In this document: one piece after another, positions 24,075 to 33,042 of the stretch | How the letters are laid out: each line of letters begins with the position of its first letter | How positions within the stretch are numbered: position 1 is the first letter of the stretch | Source: Lachnospiraceae bacterium | GTDB lineage: Bacteria; Bacillota; Clostridia; Lachnospirales; Lachnospiraceae | Reading direction: 5' to 3' | Length of the DNA: 64,000 bases | Assembly (NCBI GenBank): GCA_910574865.1 | Contig: CAJTDN010000013.1 | Span: forward strand, 62,001 to 126,000 | Position numbers and translations under genes: made by a program | Notes under the pieces: model-generated | The model's database searches: none | What the model was told of the DNA's origin: nothing | The model's input: the letters and a program-made list of their open reading frames with translations, nothing else

Positions 24075-25910
24075 ATGGCCATGAAAAAAAGGAATTTTGC
24101 AATTACTAGGCGGTTACGGGACTTGGTTATCAGTTGTATCATTGTCGGGGTATTGGTTTTGCTGACGGGGCTCGGCGTACTGGAACGGCCGGATTTGACC
24201 GTTTCGGACGCGTTATACCAGGAGCGCGTGGCGACGGACGGGAAAATTGTCATCATCGGGATTGACGAAAAGGCGCTGGACAAATACGGACCGTACCAGA
24301 CGTGGATTCGGGAGGGCATTGCCCGGACGCTGGAAATGTTGAACGAATCGGAAGACTGCCACCCGGCGGTCATCGGTATCGACGTGTTATTCAGTGGTAA
24401 GTCCGACGAAGAGACGGACGGGCGGCTGGCGGAAGCGGCGGGAGAGTATGGGAATGTCATCGCCGCGTGCGCCGCGCGGTACGGAACCGAGTTCGTGGAA
24501 GTGGACGGAGCGTACCGCCGGGATGATTTCAGTGTCCTTGCGTTTGAAAAGCCGTTCGAGGGGCTTGCCGGGGCGGCGGAGTGCGCCCACATTAACGCCA
24601 TGCTGGACGGGGACGGCATTTTGCGGCATCACTTGCTGTCGGTTCAGTTACCGGACGGGGGCGAGGTTTCGTCCATGGCATTGGCCGTCGCCAATCGGTA
24701 TCGAGCCGGACGCGGGGAAGAGGACGTGTCGCTACCGCCGGCCGACAGGCGGGGATTCTGGTATTTGCCATATTGCGGGAAACCGGGAGACTTTCCGGTC
24801 GTGTCCATCATGGACGTGTTGGAGGGCGAGGTTTCGGCAGATTATTTTGACGGGAAAATCGTGCTCGTCGGGCCGTGGGCGAGCGGGTTGCAGGACGCGT
24901 ATCTTACGTCAATCGACCATGCGAGGCAGATGTACGGGGTGGAATACCAGGCCAACGCGATACAGGTTTTGCTTTGGGAAGATTATAAGCATGAGCCGGG
25001 TGGTGGAATACAACTGGCGGTTTTGGCCGTGATTTTGCTGTTAGCGGCCATGGTGTTCCAAAGAAGGTCGTTGCGGCTTTCAACGGTTCTTTGGCTTGTC
25101 CTTGGCGGAGGCTGGGTTTTGCTTTGTATGTGGGCATACCGCGCGGGTTGGGTGCTGCATGTGCTGTGGGTTCCGATGGGCGTGACGATATTGTACGCCG
25201 GCGGTATCGTGTTACATTATGTGCGGGCGGCAAGAGAGCGGCAGGCGGTGACGAACACGTTCAAACGCTACGTGGCGCCGGAAATCGTCGCGAAGCTTTT
25301 AAAAGAGGGGAAGGACGCCTTGCAGTTGGGCGGCAACCTGACGGAAATCGCCGTGTTATTCGTGGACGTGCGTGGATTTACGACCATGTCGGAAAGGCTT
25401 TCGCCGTCACGGGTGGTGGAAATTTTGAATCGTTATCTGACATTGATTTCCGAATGCATTTTGAAAAATGGCGGCACGCTGGACAAGTTCGTGGGTGACG
25501 CGGCCATGGCTTTCTGGGGGGCGCCCCTAAAGGACGAGGATGCCGTCCTGCATGCGGCGCGCGCGGCAATGGACATGGTGGACGGCTCGAAGACGCTTGC
25601 CGAGGAACTGCTGGCGCAGTACGGGCAGTCGGTGTCGTTTGGTATCGGCATCCATTTCGGGGAGGCCGTGGTGGGAAACATCGGGTCGCCGAACCGCATG
25701 GATTACACGGCCATCGGGGACACGGTGAACACGGCGGCCAGGTTGGAGGCGAACGCCCCCGGTGGGACCATTTACATTTCCCGGGCGGTGGCCGACGCGC
25801 TGGAAGGGCGGATTAAGACGACCTCCCTGGGCGGGACAATCAAGCTAAAAGGCAAGACGGACGGGTTTGAGGTGTTGACGCTGGACAAAATCATAGAAAA
25901 ACGGGGATGA
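24075..25910 (+). CDS. CHASE2-domain class III adenylate cyclase
   Basis: A 611-residue membrane cyclase. An N-terminal transmembrane helix (about 19-39) leads into an extracellular CHASE2 domain (GKIVIIGIDEKALDKYG, PAVIGIDVLFSG, VLVGPWASGLQDAYLT), then two or three membrane helices (about 313-380) and a cytosolic class III catalytic domain (about 420-600). The metal-binding aspartates are in VLFVDVRGFT and KFVGDAAMAFWG, and K in DKFVGD with D in YTAIGDTVNTAARLE indicate ATP use and cAMP product. GAGGGTGAGA favours ATG 24081, but 24075 is possible. It is the centre of an operon with FecR-like lipoprotein, MBL-fold protein and HD-GYP protein. Confidence 0.9.
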   Translation: MAMKKRNFAITRRLRDLVISCIIVGVLVLLTGLGVLERPDLTVSDALYQERVATDGKIVIIGIDEKALDKYGPYQTWIREGIARTLEMLNESEDCHPAVIGIDVLFSGKSDEETDGRLAEAAGEYGNVIAACAARYGTEFVEVDGAYRRDDFSVLAFEKPFEGLAGAAECAHINAMLDGDGILRHHLLSVQLPDGGEVSSMALAVANRYRAGRGEEDVSLPPADRRGFWYLPYCGKPGDFPVVSIMDVLEGEVSADYFDGKIVLVGPWASGLQDAYLTSIDHARQMYGVEYQANAIQVLLWEDYKHEPGGGIQLAVLAVILLLAAMVFQRRSLRLSTVLWLVLGGGWVLLCMWAYRAGWVLHVLWVPMGVTILYAGGIVLHYVRAARERQAVTNTFKRYVAPEIVAKLLKEGKDALQLGGNLTEIAVLFVDVRGFTTMSERLSPSRVVEILNRYLTLISECILKNGGTLDKFVGDAAMAFWGAPLKDEDAVLHAARAAMDMVDGSKTLAEELLAQYGQSVSFGIGIHFGEAVVGNIGSPNRMDYTAIGDTVNTAARLEANAPGGTIYISRAVADALEGRIKTTSLGGTIKLKGKTDGFEVLTLDKIIEKRG

Positions 25911-25986
25911 ACGTGATGGACGCGTGGCGGCATGAAAGGAATGGCCGTGCGCGGTATGTGATGCCGGGGAGTGGAAAGGAGCGGGA

Positions 25987-27027
25987 ATGGACGGGAAAAA
26001 CTGGTGCGTGGAGATCTGGGGCGGACGCGGCTCGTTTCCCAGGCCGGAAGGGCGTTTTTTGAAATATGGCGGGAACACGTCTTGTGTTTCCCTTGAACAT
26101 AACGGGGGAATCATCGTGCTGGACGCGGGAAGCGGCCTGGTGAACCTGGGGCGACGGTTGGCGGAACCGAGGAAACACTTGGCAAAATCGCGGAAACGGC
26201 CAGCCAAACCGGGGCGGCATTTGGCAGAATTGGGGAGAAGGTTGGGGGGTGACGGGCGTGAGAGTTCGGACGCGCCTTTTCGGCGCGTGGACATTTTGTT
26301 AAGCCACCTGCATCTCGACCATGTGCAGGGGTTGCCCATGTTCCAGCCATTTTATGATGCGGAAATGGAGATTCATCTGTATGGGCCGCCGGGATTTGAG
26401 CGGCATTTGAAAATGTTGGTCGAACCGCCATACTGGCCGGTTGGTTTTTCAGATTTCTCGGCCAGGGTGCATTTTCATGAATTGCGGCCGGGAGAGGCAT
26501 TTTCCTTGAACGGCCTTGACGTGGCCACGATGGCGGGGAACCATCCGGGCGGGAGCATTTTATATAGGGTTGATAGTGTGAATATGGATTCTGGAAATTC
26601 GACCGGTCACAACCAGAATGTCGAGAATTTTTCTGGCAGGCGTCTGGCAGGCGCAGATTCGCAAGGCGCGGGTTTGAATGCCGGGAATTTGGATGGCGCG
26701 GGCTCGTGCGGTGGAAAAAAAAGCCTGGTGTATGCCCTGGATTGTGAGACGGATGAGAGGATTTCGCGGGAACTGGAGGATTTCGCGAAGGAAGCGGATT
26801 TCTTATTGTGGGATGCGGGATTTACGGCGGAAGACATGAAGCCTGGCTGGGGGCACTCGACATGGGAACAGGGCGTGGAAGTGCGGCGCGCGGCGCGGGC
26901 GAAAAAAGTCGTGATGATGCATTATAATACGGAATATGACGACACGTTTTTACAACAGTTGGAAGAGGCTGCGAAAAACGAGGACAAAGCGGTCATATTT
27001 GCCAGGGAGGGGATGAAATTATGCTGA
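25987..27027 (+). CDS. Metallo-beta-lactamase-fold protein, possible cyclic-nucleotide phosphodiesterase
   Basis: A 346-residue cytosolic MBL-fold protein. The metal motif is SHLHLDHVQGLP (H-x-H-x-D-H), with a later histidine in MAGNHPGGS, aspartate in YALDCETDE and VVMMHYNTEYDD. Two low-complexity insertions break the fold: residues about 52-90 are rich in R/K/L/G and residues about 195-237 are N/G/S-rich. AAAGGAGCGGGA precedes the ATG. It lies 76 bases after the cyclase gene and overlaps the next gene by seven bases. The fold and the neighbour suggest cAMP hydrolysis, which is inference; RNase or phosphonate-like functions are alternatives. Confidence 0.75.
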   Translation: MDGKNWCVEIWGGRGSFPRPEGRFLKYGGNTSCVSLEHNGGIIVLDAGSGLVNLGRRLAEPRKHLAKSRKRPAKPGRHLAELGRRLGGDGRESSDAPFRRVDILLSHLHLDHVQGLPMFQPFYDAEMEIHLYGPPGFERHLKMLVEPPYWPVGFSDFSARVHFHELRPGEAFSLNGLDVATMAGNHPGGSILYRVDSVNMDSGNSTGHNQNVENFSGRRLAGADSQGAGLNAGNLDGAGSCGGKKSLVYALDCETDERISRELEDFAKEADFLLWDAGFTAEDMKPGWGHSTWEQGVEVRRAARAKKVVMMHYNTEYDDTFLQQLEEAAKNEDKAVIFAREGMKLC

Positions 27028-28661
27028 GCCAGGAAAATATTAATCGGATTTTACAAATCGGAGTGTCGTTGTCCGCCGAGCGGAATTTGGACGACCTTTT
27101 GGAGGAAATTTTGTCCGGCGTGATGGAGCTTGCGCATTGTGACGCGGGAACGCTCTATCTGTTGAAGGATGACGCGCTGCATTTTGAAATTATGAAAAGC
27201 GGGATGCTGTCAAATATGGGAAAGCTTGCCGGGGACAGTGCGAAAAAGGGAACGGGGCAGTTGGAGACAAATGGTTCGAAGAAGTCCTCCGGGGATGGCG
27301 GGAAGGCAGACGCGAAGCCAAATCTGCCTCCCGTCCCGCTGAAACGGGAAAACGTATGCGCGTTCTCCTTGTTGGAAAATCGGACGGTCCGCGTCGCCGA
27401 TGTGCGGCAATGTGAGGAATATGATTTTTCCGGTCCCATCCGTTATGACGCGATGACAGGCTATCACACGCAATCCATGCTGGTGGTGCCGATGAGCAAC
27501 CGCGAAGGGGAGCGGCTGGGCGTGATTCAGTTGATTAACGCGCAGGATGGGAATGGAAACGTCTGCCCGTTTCCGGAGGACATGACGCTGGTGCTTGAGT
27601 CGGTGGCCTCGCAGGCGGCCATCACGATTCAAAACGTGCGCTACATTCAGGAAATCAAAGACCTGGTGTATTCTTTCGTGCGCACGATGTCGTCGGCCAT
27701 TGACCGACGCAGCCCTTATACGGGAAACCACACGCGGCACATGGCCACGTATTGTGAGCGGTTCCTGGATTTTTTGAACGATTGGGCAGAGGAAAATAGA
27801 GAGGGAAAAGAGATACGCGGGGACGCGGCTGCCATGCCGGATGACGCACGCGAGGGGGAAGGGTCTGTCCTGACGGAGGGAGCGCGAAGCGAGGCTATGT
27901 TTTTCACGCCGGAGCGCAGGGAGGAATTGCTGATGAGCGTGTGGCTTCATGACATCGGCAAGCTTGTCATCCCGCTGGAAGTGATGGACAAGCCCACGCG
28001 GCTTCTGCCCGAGCAGCATAAAGATTTTTTACATCGCATGGAAGTCATCCGCCTGCAATCCCGCATCAAACATTTGGAAGGCGGCATGTCCATGGAAACG
28101 TACGAGGAAATACAAACGGCGACAAGGGAGGCACAATGCCTGGTTGAGGAAATCAATACCGGCCGGCCGCTCGCGGATGGGGAAAAAGAGGCGGTGGAGG
28201 CGTTGGCCGAGCGGACATACATGGACAAGGACGGGGAGCGGCCGTGGCTTGAGCCGGAAGAAAAGGCAATGCTTTTAATCCCCCGTGGCACGCTTTCGGA
28301 AGCGGAGCGGAAAGTGATAGAGTCCCATGTGTCGGCCACCGGGGAATTGTTGTCGGAAATCCGCTTTTCGAAAGAACTTTCCCATGTGCGCGAATGGGCG
28401 TCCTCGCATCATGAACTGCTTAACGGCAGAGGCTACCCTCGTCATCTGCAAGGTGACGAAATTCCGTTGGAGGTGCGCATTTTGACGATATTGGACATTT
28501 TCGATGCGCTGACCGCCGCCGACCGCCCCTATAAAAAGGCGAAAACGCCGGAGGTGGCGCTTGATATTTTGAAAGCGGACGCGAAAAACGGCAGGCTGGA
28601 CGAGGAACTGGTAAGGCTGTTCGAGGAAAGCCGGTGCTGGGACATGGCAGAAAATTTGTAA
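27021..28661 (+). CDS. GAF and HD-GYP domain phosphodiesterase
   Basis: A 546-residue signalling protein. The N-terminal GAF domain (about residues 18-190) carries CDAGTLYLLKDD and MLVVPMSNREGERLGVIQLINA. The C-terminal HD domain starts SPYTGNHTRHMATYCERF, has SVWLHDIGKLVIP and SSHHELLNGRGYPRHLQGDEI, close to the HD-GYP pattern of cyclic-di-GMP hydrolases. A linker of about 45 acidic residues (VLTEGARSE region) and a long insert (about 350-440) interrupt the HD domain. Its last base is six bases before a bidirectional terminator. It completes the operon and links it to cyclic-dinucleotide turnover; the nucleotide is inferred from family. Confidence 0.88.
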   Translation: MLSQENINRILQIGVSLSAERNLDDLLEEILSGVMELAHCDAGTLYLLKDDALHFEIMKSGMLSNMGKLAGDSAKKGTGQLETNGSKKSSGDGGKADAKPNLPPVPLKRENVCAFSLLENRTVRVADVRQCEEYDFSGPIRYDAMTGYHTQSMLVVPMSNREGERLGVIQLINAQDGNGNVCPFPEDMTLVLESVASQAAITIQNVRYIQEIKDLVYSFVRTMSSAIDRRSPYTGNHTRHMATYCERFLDFLNDWAEENREGKEIRGDAAAMPDDAREGEGSVLTEGARSEAMFFTPERREELLMSVWLHDIGKLVIPLEVMDKPTRLLPEQHKDFLHRMEVIRLQSRIKHLEGGMSMETYEEIQTATREAQCLVEEINTGRPLADGEKEAVEALAERTYMDKDGERPWLEPEEKAMLLIPRGTLSEAERKVIESHVSATGELLSEIRFSKELSHVREWASSHHELLNGRGYPRHLQGDEIPLEVRILTILDIFDALTAADRPYKKAKTPEVALDILKADAKNGRLDEELVRLFEESRCWDMAENL

Positions 28662-28666
28662 TCTAG

Positions 28667-28699
28667 GAAAAAAGAGTTTCGACTACGAAGCTCTTTTTC
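28667..28699. terminator. Bidirectional terminator between HD-GYP gene and AraC pseudogene
   Basis: GAAAAAAGAG (28667-28676) and CTCTTTTTC (28691-28699) pair around a loop with CGACTACG. A-run on one side and T-run on the other (CCTTTTTT) fit termination of both converging genes. Confidence 0.75.
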
Positions 28700-28704
28700 C
28701 TTTT

Positions 28705-29946
28705 TTATTCTTTAAATTCTATAATCTTGTAATATTCCCGGTATTCGGACGGGGTCATGTGATATTTTTCCTTAAAATAAAAGCTGAACCGGCTGGGGGA
28801 GGAAAAGCGCATGTAGTCCGATATCTGTCCGACGGGTTCGTCGGAGTATTTCAATAAGTTGGCGGCGGCGTTCAGACGCTCGTCGCGGATATATTGCTGG
28901 ATGGTCATCCCGGTCTTTTTGGAAAAAAGCTGAGAAAGATAATTGTTACTGATGTTCAATTCGGCCGCCATGTCCGAAATTTTAAATGGCTGGTATAAAT
29001 GTCTTGCAATGTAATTTTTGCACTGTTCAATCAAAACCCCGCGCCGTAGTTCCTGCCTGCGCAGGTGGACCAGCGTGGTGAAGGTGCGGAAGCATTCGAT
29101 GAACAAATCATATAGTCTTAAAATGTCATGGCACGCGGCGGCCTTTTGCAGAAGCAGGTCGGAAGCCTCGTAACAATTGAGCGGTGGAACCCCGCCCCGG
29201 ATGGCGGCATGGGCCGCAAGCGACACGAACGTGACGAGATTGTATTCGAGCTGCTTGTATTCATTGTCCCTGGCCTGTGTGCCAACATGGTCGAATTCGG
29301 AAGCTATATTCTGCACTTTTGCAATCATTTCATTCATTGTCCTGACATCCCCGTTTTCAATATGACGGAACCAAAGTCATTCCCCTTCGTAGGTATGTTG
29401 TTTTTTCTCTTCTTTATGTTTGTAGAGGTGGTATGACGTGGAATCTGACACGGTCAGTTGAAAGGAATCATTTTTACGTATGCTGATTTGACTTGTGTCC
29501 ATGCTTTCCCCGGTCAACATGAGCCAGACAAGGGCGGTCATGCTCATGATTTGCTGGACGGAAAATTTCGGGATTCGTTTTTTTTCGGGGGCCAGATTGT
29601 ATTTTTCCCAAAAGGCCTCTGCCTGGCCCGTGGTTAAATAGTTGCTTCCCATAGGACCGAGAAGCAGGTACGCTTCCCCCACATTGGGGAAAAAGGCGAA
29701 ATAGACATTGTCCGCGAGAATTAAAACCTGCGGGAGCAGAACGAAATCAGAATCCGCCTTGTCCGCGGTGCAGTTGGCAAGGATGGTTTTTAGAAAATAA
29801 ATTTTTTCGGGCGCGGGAAGTGTTTCCGGGCAGGTGAGGCCCAAGTCGGTATCAAAAGCATATGCCTGGACACGGAAACATTCCGTGACGTGGCGGATGA
29901 TATAGTGGTAATCCGGCGTACGCGACATGAAAAATCGTATCACCAT
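28705..29946 (-). pseudogene. AraC-family regulator interrupted by one in-frame TGA
   Basis: Two open stretches lie in the same frame: 29380-29946 encodes the sensor half (MVIRFFMSRTPDYHYI to KKQHTYEGE) and 28705-29376 the rest, with an in-frame TGA at 29377-29379 in between. Continuing through the stop gives HTYEGE-stop-LWFRHIENGD VRTMNEM, exactly the join expected in a 413-residue AraC regulator, so a single nonsense change explains the gap. The C-terminal part has two helix-turn-helix units (KISDMAAELNISNNYLSQLF and PVGQISDYMRFSSPSRFSFY). A truncated GH3 gene lies divergent next door, probably its former target. Confidence 0.8.
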
Positions 29947-30005
29947 GCCTGAAATTAACGGTTAAACTTATATCAGATGTGGAATGGCTCCCGACTCTAT
30001 AGGCG

Positions 30006-30695
30006 GTGAGCAACATGTTTGTATCAGTAGCGGGCGCGGTTTTGGAAAACTGGTTTCCGGGTACGACCGGCGGGGAAGCCCTGGCGGAAGTATTGTTTGG
30101 TGATTACAACCCGGCCGGGCGGCTGCCGGTGACGGCGCCGAGAAGCGTGGGGCAGCTTCCGGTTTTTAGCGGGCAGTATGTGGGTAACAGTTATTATGGG
30201 AAATATACGCCGACGAGTGCCTGCCGGTACGTGGATTCGACACCGGAACCGCTTTATTATTTCGGACATGGCCTTTCTTATACGACATTTGCTTATGAAG
30301 ACTTGGAAATTTCAGAATCGGAAGTCGCGTCGGAAGGGACGGTGAGCGTGTCTTGTCGTGTGAAAAATGTCGGGAAGAGGGACGGGGAAGAAGTGGTACA
30401 GCTTTATGTGTCCGACATGCAGGCTTCCAAGCTGCGTCCTTATCAGGAATTTGCGGGGTGCGCGAGGGTCGCGCTGAAATCGGGAGAAGAAAAACGGGTC
30501 ACGTTCACCATACGAGCCGACCAGTTCGCGTTCGTGGGGAAGGATGGGAAGTGGATTGTGGAAGCGGGGGAGATGAAAGTGATGATAGGCGGTTCGTCTG
30601 CCGAACTGCCGCTCCAAGGCACGTTTAATATCACGGACACGGCCAAAATCAGACCGGCCAGACGCGGATTTTTTGCCAAGGCGGACGTGGAATAA
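30006..30695 (+). pseudogene. C-terminal fragment of a GH3 beta-glucosidase
   Basis: The 229 residues match only the C-terminal part of a GH3 glycosidase: AVLENWFPGTTGGEALAEVL and FGDYNPAGRLPVTAP are typical of the second alpha/beta domain, PLYYFGHGLSYTTF is the classical segment before the fibronectin type III-like domain, and VKNVGKRDGEEVVQLYV begins it. The roughly 500-residue N-terminal TIM barrel with the catalytic aspartate is absent, so activity is not expected. Upstream is the broken AraC gene. An ATG at 30015 follows a GGCGGTGAG at 30002-30010, but this is probably accidental. Confidence 0.82.
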
Positions 30696-30727
30696 GGGGA
30701 AAAGGGGCAGGAAAAGCCCCTCACAAG

Positions 30728-31015
30728 GTTGTTTTCAAATCTTTTTTTCGTCCTTATGTGGAATAAAATCGCGTCGCGGCCGGTTTGGGGCGACACGCCG
30801 TAGGAAAGGGCCTGGCAATATTCCTTCACCCCGGCATCCAAGTAGAGGTTCAGTTTGCGCACATAGTCGTGGCTTAAGGCGCTTGGAGACACGATTTCGA
30901 TAATCCAGTCCGGTGCGCCGCTGCATCCGCGTTCCGTCAGCTTGCCCGGGTCGCAGATGACGCTTAAGTCTGGCTGGACGATGGTTTTCTTGTCGTCAAA
31001 CGTTTTAGTTTTCAC
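30728..31015 (-). pseudogene. Uma2-type endonuclease fragment joined to a DUF fragment
   Basis: Residues encoded by 30815-31015 (reading from 31015) match a Uma2 family protein: QPDLSVICDPGKL, GCSGAPDWIIEIVSPS, KLNLYLDAGVKEY. From 30814 down to 30728 the frame continues as ALSYGVSPQTGRDAILF, which matches instead the tail of the unknown protein at 51936-52976 (TLSYGVSPEIEKNVLYV). The join is seamless, so recombination between the two genes is likely. PFAVWLN near 31110-31130 on the same strand could be the detached front of the Uma2 gene. There is no proper start codon or binding site. Confidence 0.65.
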
Positions 31016-31297
31016 GTATATACTATACCAAATGATTGAAAAAAATAAAGTGTAAAATGCAAGGGGACGCTTGATTGAGCCACGACTTTTTGATATGATG
31101 AAAATACAGTTCAGCCAGACTGCAAAAGGACGGCAAATCATGCTTGCATGGATTTGGTGGATTGCTAGCGGTCTGAGGGAGCACCCGCTCATGAGCAAAA
31201 AGAGCTGCGGACGCAGCGGAGAGCGTCGCTAGACGCGTTTTTGTGAATGGTGTGGTTGAACTGTAATATGATGAGAAAAGAAATGAGGACGTGACTT
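31016..31297. other. Intergenic region before the Uma2 gene
   Basis: It holds a CATGCTTGCATG palindrome near 31139-31150 related to the dispersed repeat, a GAGCGTCGCTAGACGC stretch, and a possible promoter TTGTGA (31241-31246), 17-base spacer, TAATAT (31264-31269). I see no gene. Confidence 0.4.
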
Positions 31298-31843
31298 ATG
31301 GCCATACCGCAAAAAGTGCTTTACACGGTTGATGATATTTATGCCTTGCCTGACGGGCAGCGGGCGGAATTGATTGACGGGCAGATTTACATGATGTCCC
31401 CGCCAAACACGCTTCACCAGAAAATCAGCTGGAAGCTTCATCAGGAAATCGCGAATTATATCAGTTCCCAAAATGGGAACTGTGACGTTTATGCCGCCCC
31501 GTTCGCGGTGTTTTTAAACAAGGACGCGCATAATTATTTAGAACCAGACCTCTCCGTCATTTGTGACAAGTCCAAACTGGACGAACATGGCTGCAATGGC
31601 GCGCCTGACTGGATTATTGAAATTGTTTCCCCGTCCACGAGCCGTCTGGACTATGGCGTGAAGCTCTTTAAATACCGTATGGCGGGGGTTCGCGAGTATT
31701 GGATTGTAAATCCGTTAAAACAAACCGTCACGGTATATGATTTTGAATATGAGGAAAAGACGGATCAGTATGCCTTTACGGACACGATTCCCGTTTGTAT
31801 ATATGAAAATTTAAGTATCAACCTTGCAAAGTTGTTAAAGTAA
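31298..31843 (+). CDS. Uma2-family (PD-(D/E)XK-like) endonuclease domain protein
   Basis: A 181-residue Uma2 family protein with the restriction-endonuclease-like fold. YTVDDIYALPDGQRAELIDGQIYMM is the N-terminal signature; the catalytic region is LEPDLSVICDKSKL and GAPDWIIEIVSPST (D-x-n-E-I-V with a neighbouring lysine), then YRMAGVREYWIVNP. AATGAGGACGTGA precedes the ATG. Such proteins are abundant in some bacteria and cyanobacteria, often in multiple copies linked to mobile DNA; a physiological role is not settled. Two fragments of the same family are at 30815-31015 and 53152-53217 in the window. Confidence 0.85.
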   Translation: MAIPQKVLYTVDDIYALPDGQRAELIDGQIYMMSPPNTLHQKISWKLHQEIANYISSQNGNCDVYAAPFAVFLNKDAHNYLEPDLSVICDKSKLDEHGCNGAPDWIIEIVSPSTSRLDYGVKLFKYRMAGVREYWIVNPLKQTVTVYDFEYEEKTDQYAFTDTIPVCIYENLSINLAKLLK

Positions 31844-31845
31844 AC

Positions 31846-31891
31846 GGTATCATGGGGGCAAAACTTGTTTTGACCCCAACATCATATTATT
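31846..31891. repeat. Repeat shared with 54374-54418, right-end element
   Basis: GGTATCATGGGGGCAAAAC then TTGTTTTGACCCCAACATC: the same 45 bases occur at 54374-54418 with three differences. GGGGGCAAAAC pairs with GTTTTGACCCC. It directly follows the Uma2 stop and could act as its terminator. Confidence 0.7.
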
Positions 31892-31909
31892 CTATTCGCA
31901 CCAATCATG

Positions 31910-31942
31910 CCCCCGGCCAATCAGCCTAAGTGTTGGCGGGGG
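31910..31942. repeat. Hairpin spanning the AraC start region
   Basis: CCCCCGGCCAA (31910-31920) pairs with TTGGCGGGGG (31933-31942) with one bulge. The left arm equals the arm of the palindrome after pcp (22598-22611). The GTG start assigned to the next gene sits inside the hairpin loop side, so the true 5' end of that gene is uncertain. Confidence 0.5.
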
Positions 31943-33042
31943 ATTTTCCGCTTCACAGACACAGTTTCGTAGAATTGGAGTATATTTTTGGCGGGAAGGG
32001 AAGCAATATCATAAATGGCGTGGAATATCCGTTGTCCCCGGGAATGGCGAGCTTGCTTCTGCCCTGGCATGCGCATGAACTGAAGTCGGACAAAGAGAAT
32101 CCCCTTCAGATTTACAAGTGTTCTTTTCGGACAGATTTTCTGACCGGAGGCAATGAACTGATGGGGCATGTCGGCAAGATGCTGCTGGAGTTTAAGGATT
32201 ATCAATTGGTAACAATGCTGGACGATGCCGGCAGGGAGAGTTTTGAGAACGTGTTTCGCCTGGCATTGAAGGAGAAACGCCAAAACGCGAACTATAAGGA
32301 CGCGTTCATGTCGGCCTTGATTTCAGAATTGGTCATTTTATTTTTACGTTGTTCCCATCCGACCGAGCGCAAGGGGTTCAGCGTGTGGGACGTGGCGCGG
32401 CGGATACAGTTGGAATATGCGAACCCGGTTCTTGACGGGGAAGAAGTGGCGCGGGACTTTGGGTATAGTCTGGCACAGTTGAACCGGAAACTGAAGTCGG
32501 AGACCGGCCTGACGTTTTTTGAAATGCTGCAGGAGGCGAGGGTACGCAGCGCGTGCTACCTGCTGATTTATACGGACATGGACATTGAGGACATTGCCAA
32601 AATGACGGGGCATAAAAGCCGGAGTGGCATGTATCGTTCATTTGAACGGCTCAAGGGCATGTCGCCCGCCACGTTTCGCGAGAGAAGCGAGCGAAAGGAC
32701 GGGCAGTCGGAAACGTTGCTTTATTCCATGACCTATACGAAGCTGCTCTATTACCTTCATAAGCATTTTGCGGAAAATGTGTCGCTTGACCAGGTCGCAA
32801 AGGAATTTCATTATAATAAGAGCTACCTTTGCCAGTTGCTTGTCAAGGATAACACGACCTTTCATGACATGCTGAACGAGATACGCATTTATAACGCGTG
32901 CAAGCTACTGGATATCACGGAGAAAACAATCGAGGTCATTTCTGCGGAAGTGGGGTTTGGCTCTGTGAATGCGTTTTATGAGAATTTCAGGAAATACAGG
33001 GGATGCCCACCCGGGGAATATCGGGCGCGAAAAGACACGTGA
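31930..33042 (+). CDS. AraC-family regulator with two AraC-type DNA-binding domains
   Basis: A protein of up to 370 residues. An N-terminal cupin-like ligand part (HRHSFVELEYIFGGKG, WHAHEL) is followed by two complete AraC-type helix-turn-helix domains: one from about 150 to 245 (VARDFGYSLAQLNRKLKSE and IEDIAKMTGHKSRSGMYRSF) and one from about 262 to 367 (VAKEFHYNKSYLCQLLVKD and IEVISAEVGFGSVNAFYENF). The only start is GTG 31930 inside a hairpin without a Shine-Dalgarno, and the cupin begins abruptly, so the 5' end may be lost. It precedes the mannoside operon on the same strand and probably activates it. Confidence 0.75.
   Translation: MLAGDFPLHRHSFVELEYIFGGKGSNIINGVEYPLSPGMASLLLPWHAHELKSDKENPLQIYKCSFRTDFLTGGNELMGHVGKMLLEFKDYQLVTMLDDAGRESFENVFRLALKEKRQNANYKDAFMSALISELVILFLRCSHPTERKGFSVWDVARRIQLEYANPVLDGEEVARDFGYSLAQLNRKLKSETGLTFFEMLQEARVRSACYLLIYTDMDIEDIAKMTGHKSRSGMYRSFERLKGMSPATFRERSERKDGQSETLLYSMTYTKLLYYLHKHFAENVSLDQVAKEFHYNKSYLCQLLVKDNTTFHDMLNEIRIYNACKLLDITEKTIEVISAEVGFGSVNAFYENFRKYRGCPPGEYRARKDT

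Noticed and set aside
29377-29379. In-frame TGA as selenocysteine codon
   Set aside because: No SECIS-like hairpin was seen right after it, the AraC family does not use selenocysteine, and the residue falls in a variable linker.
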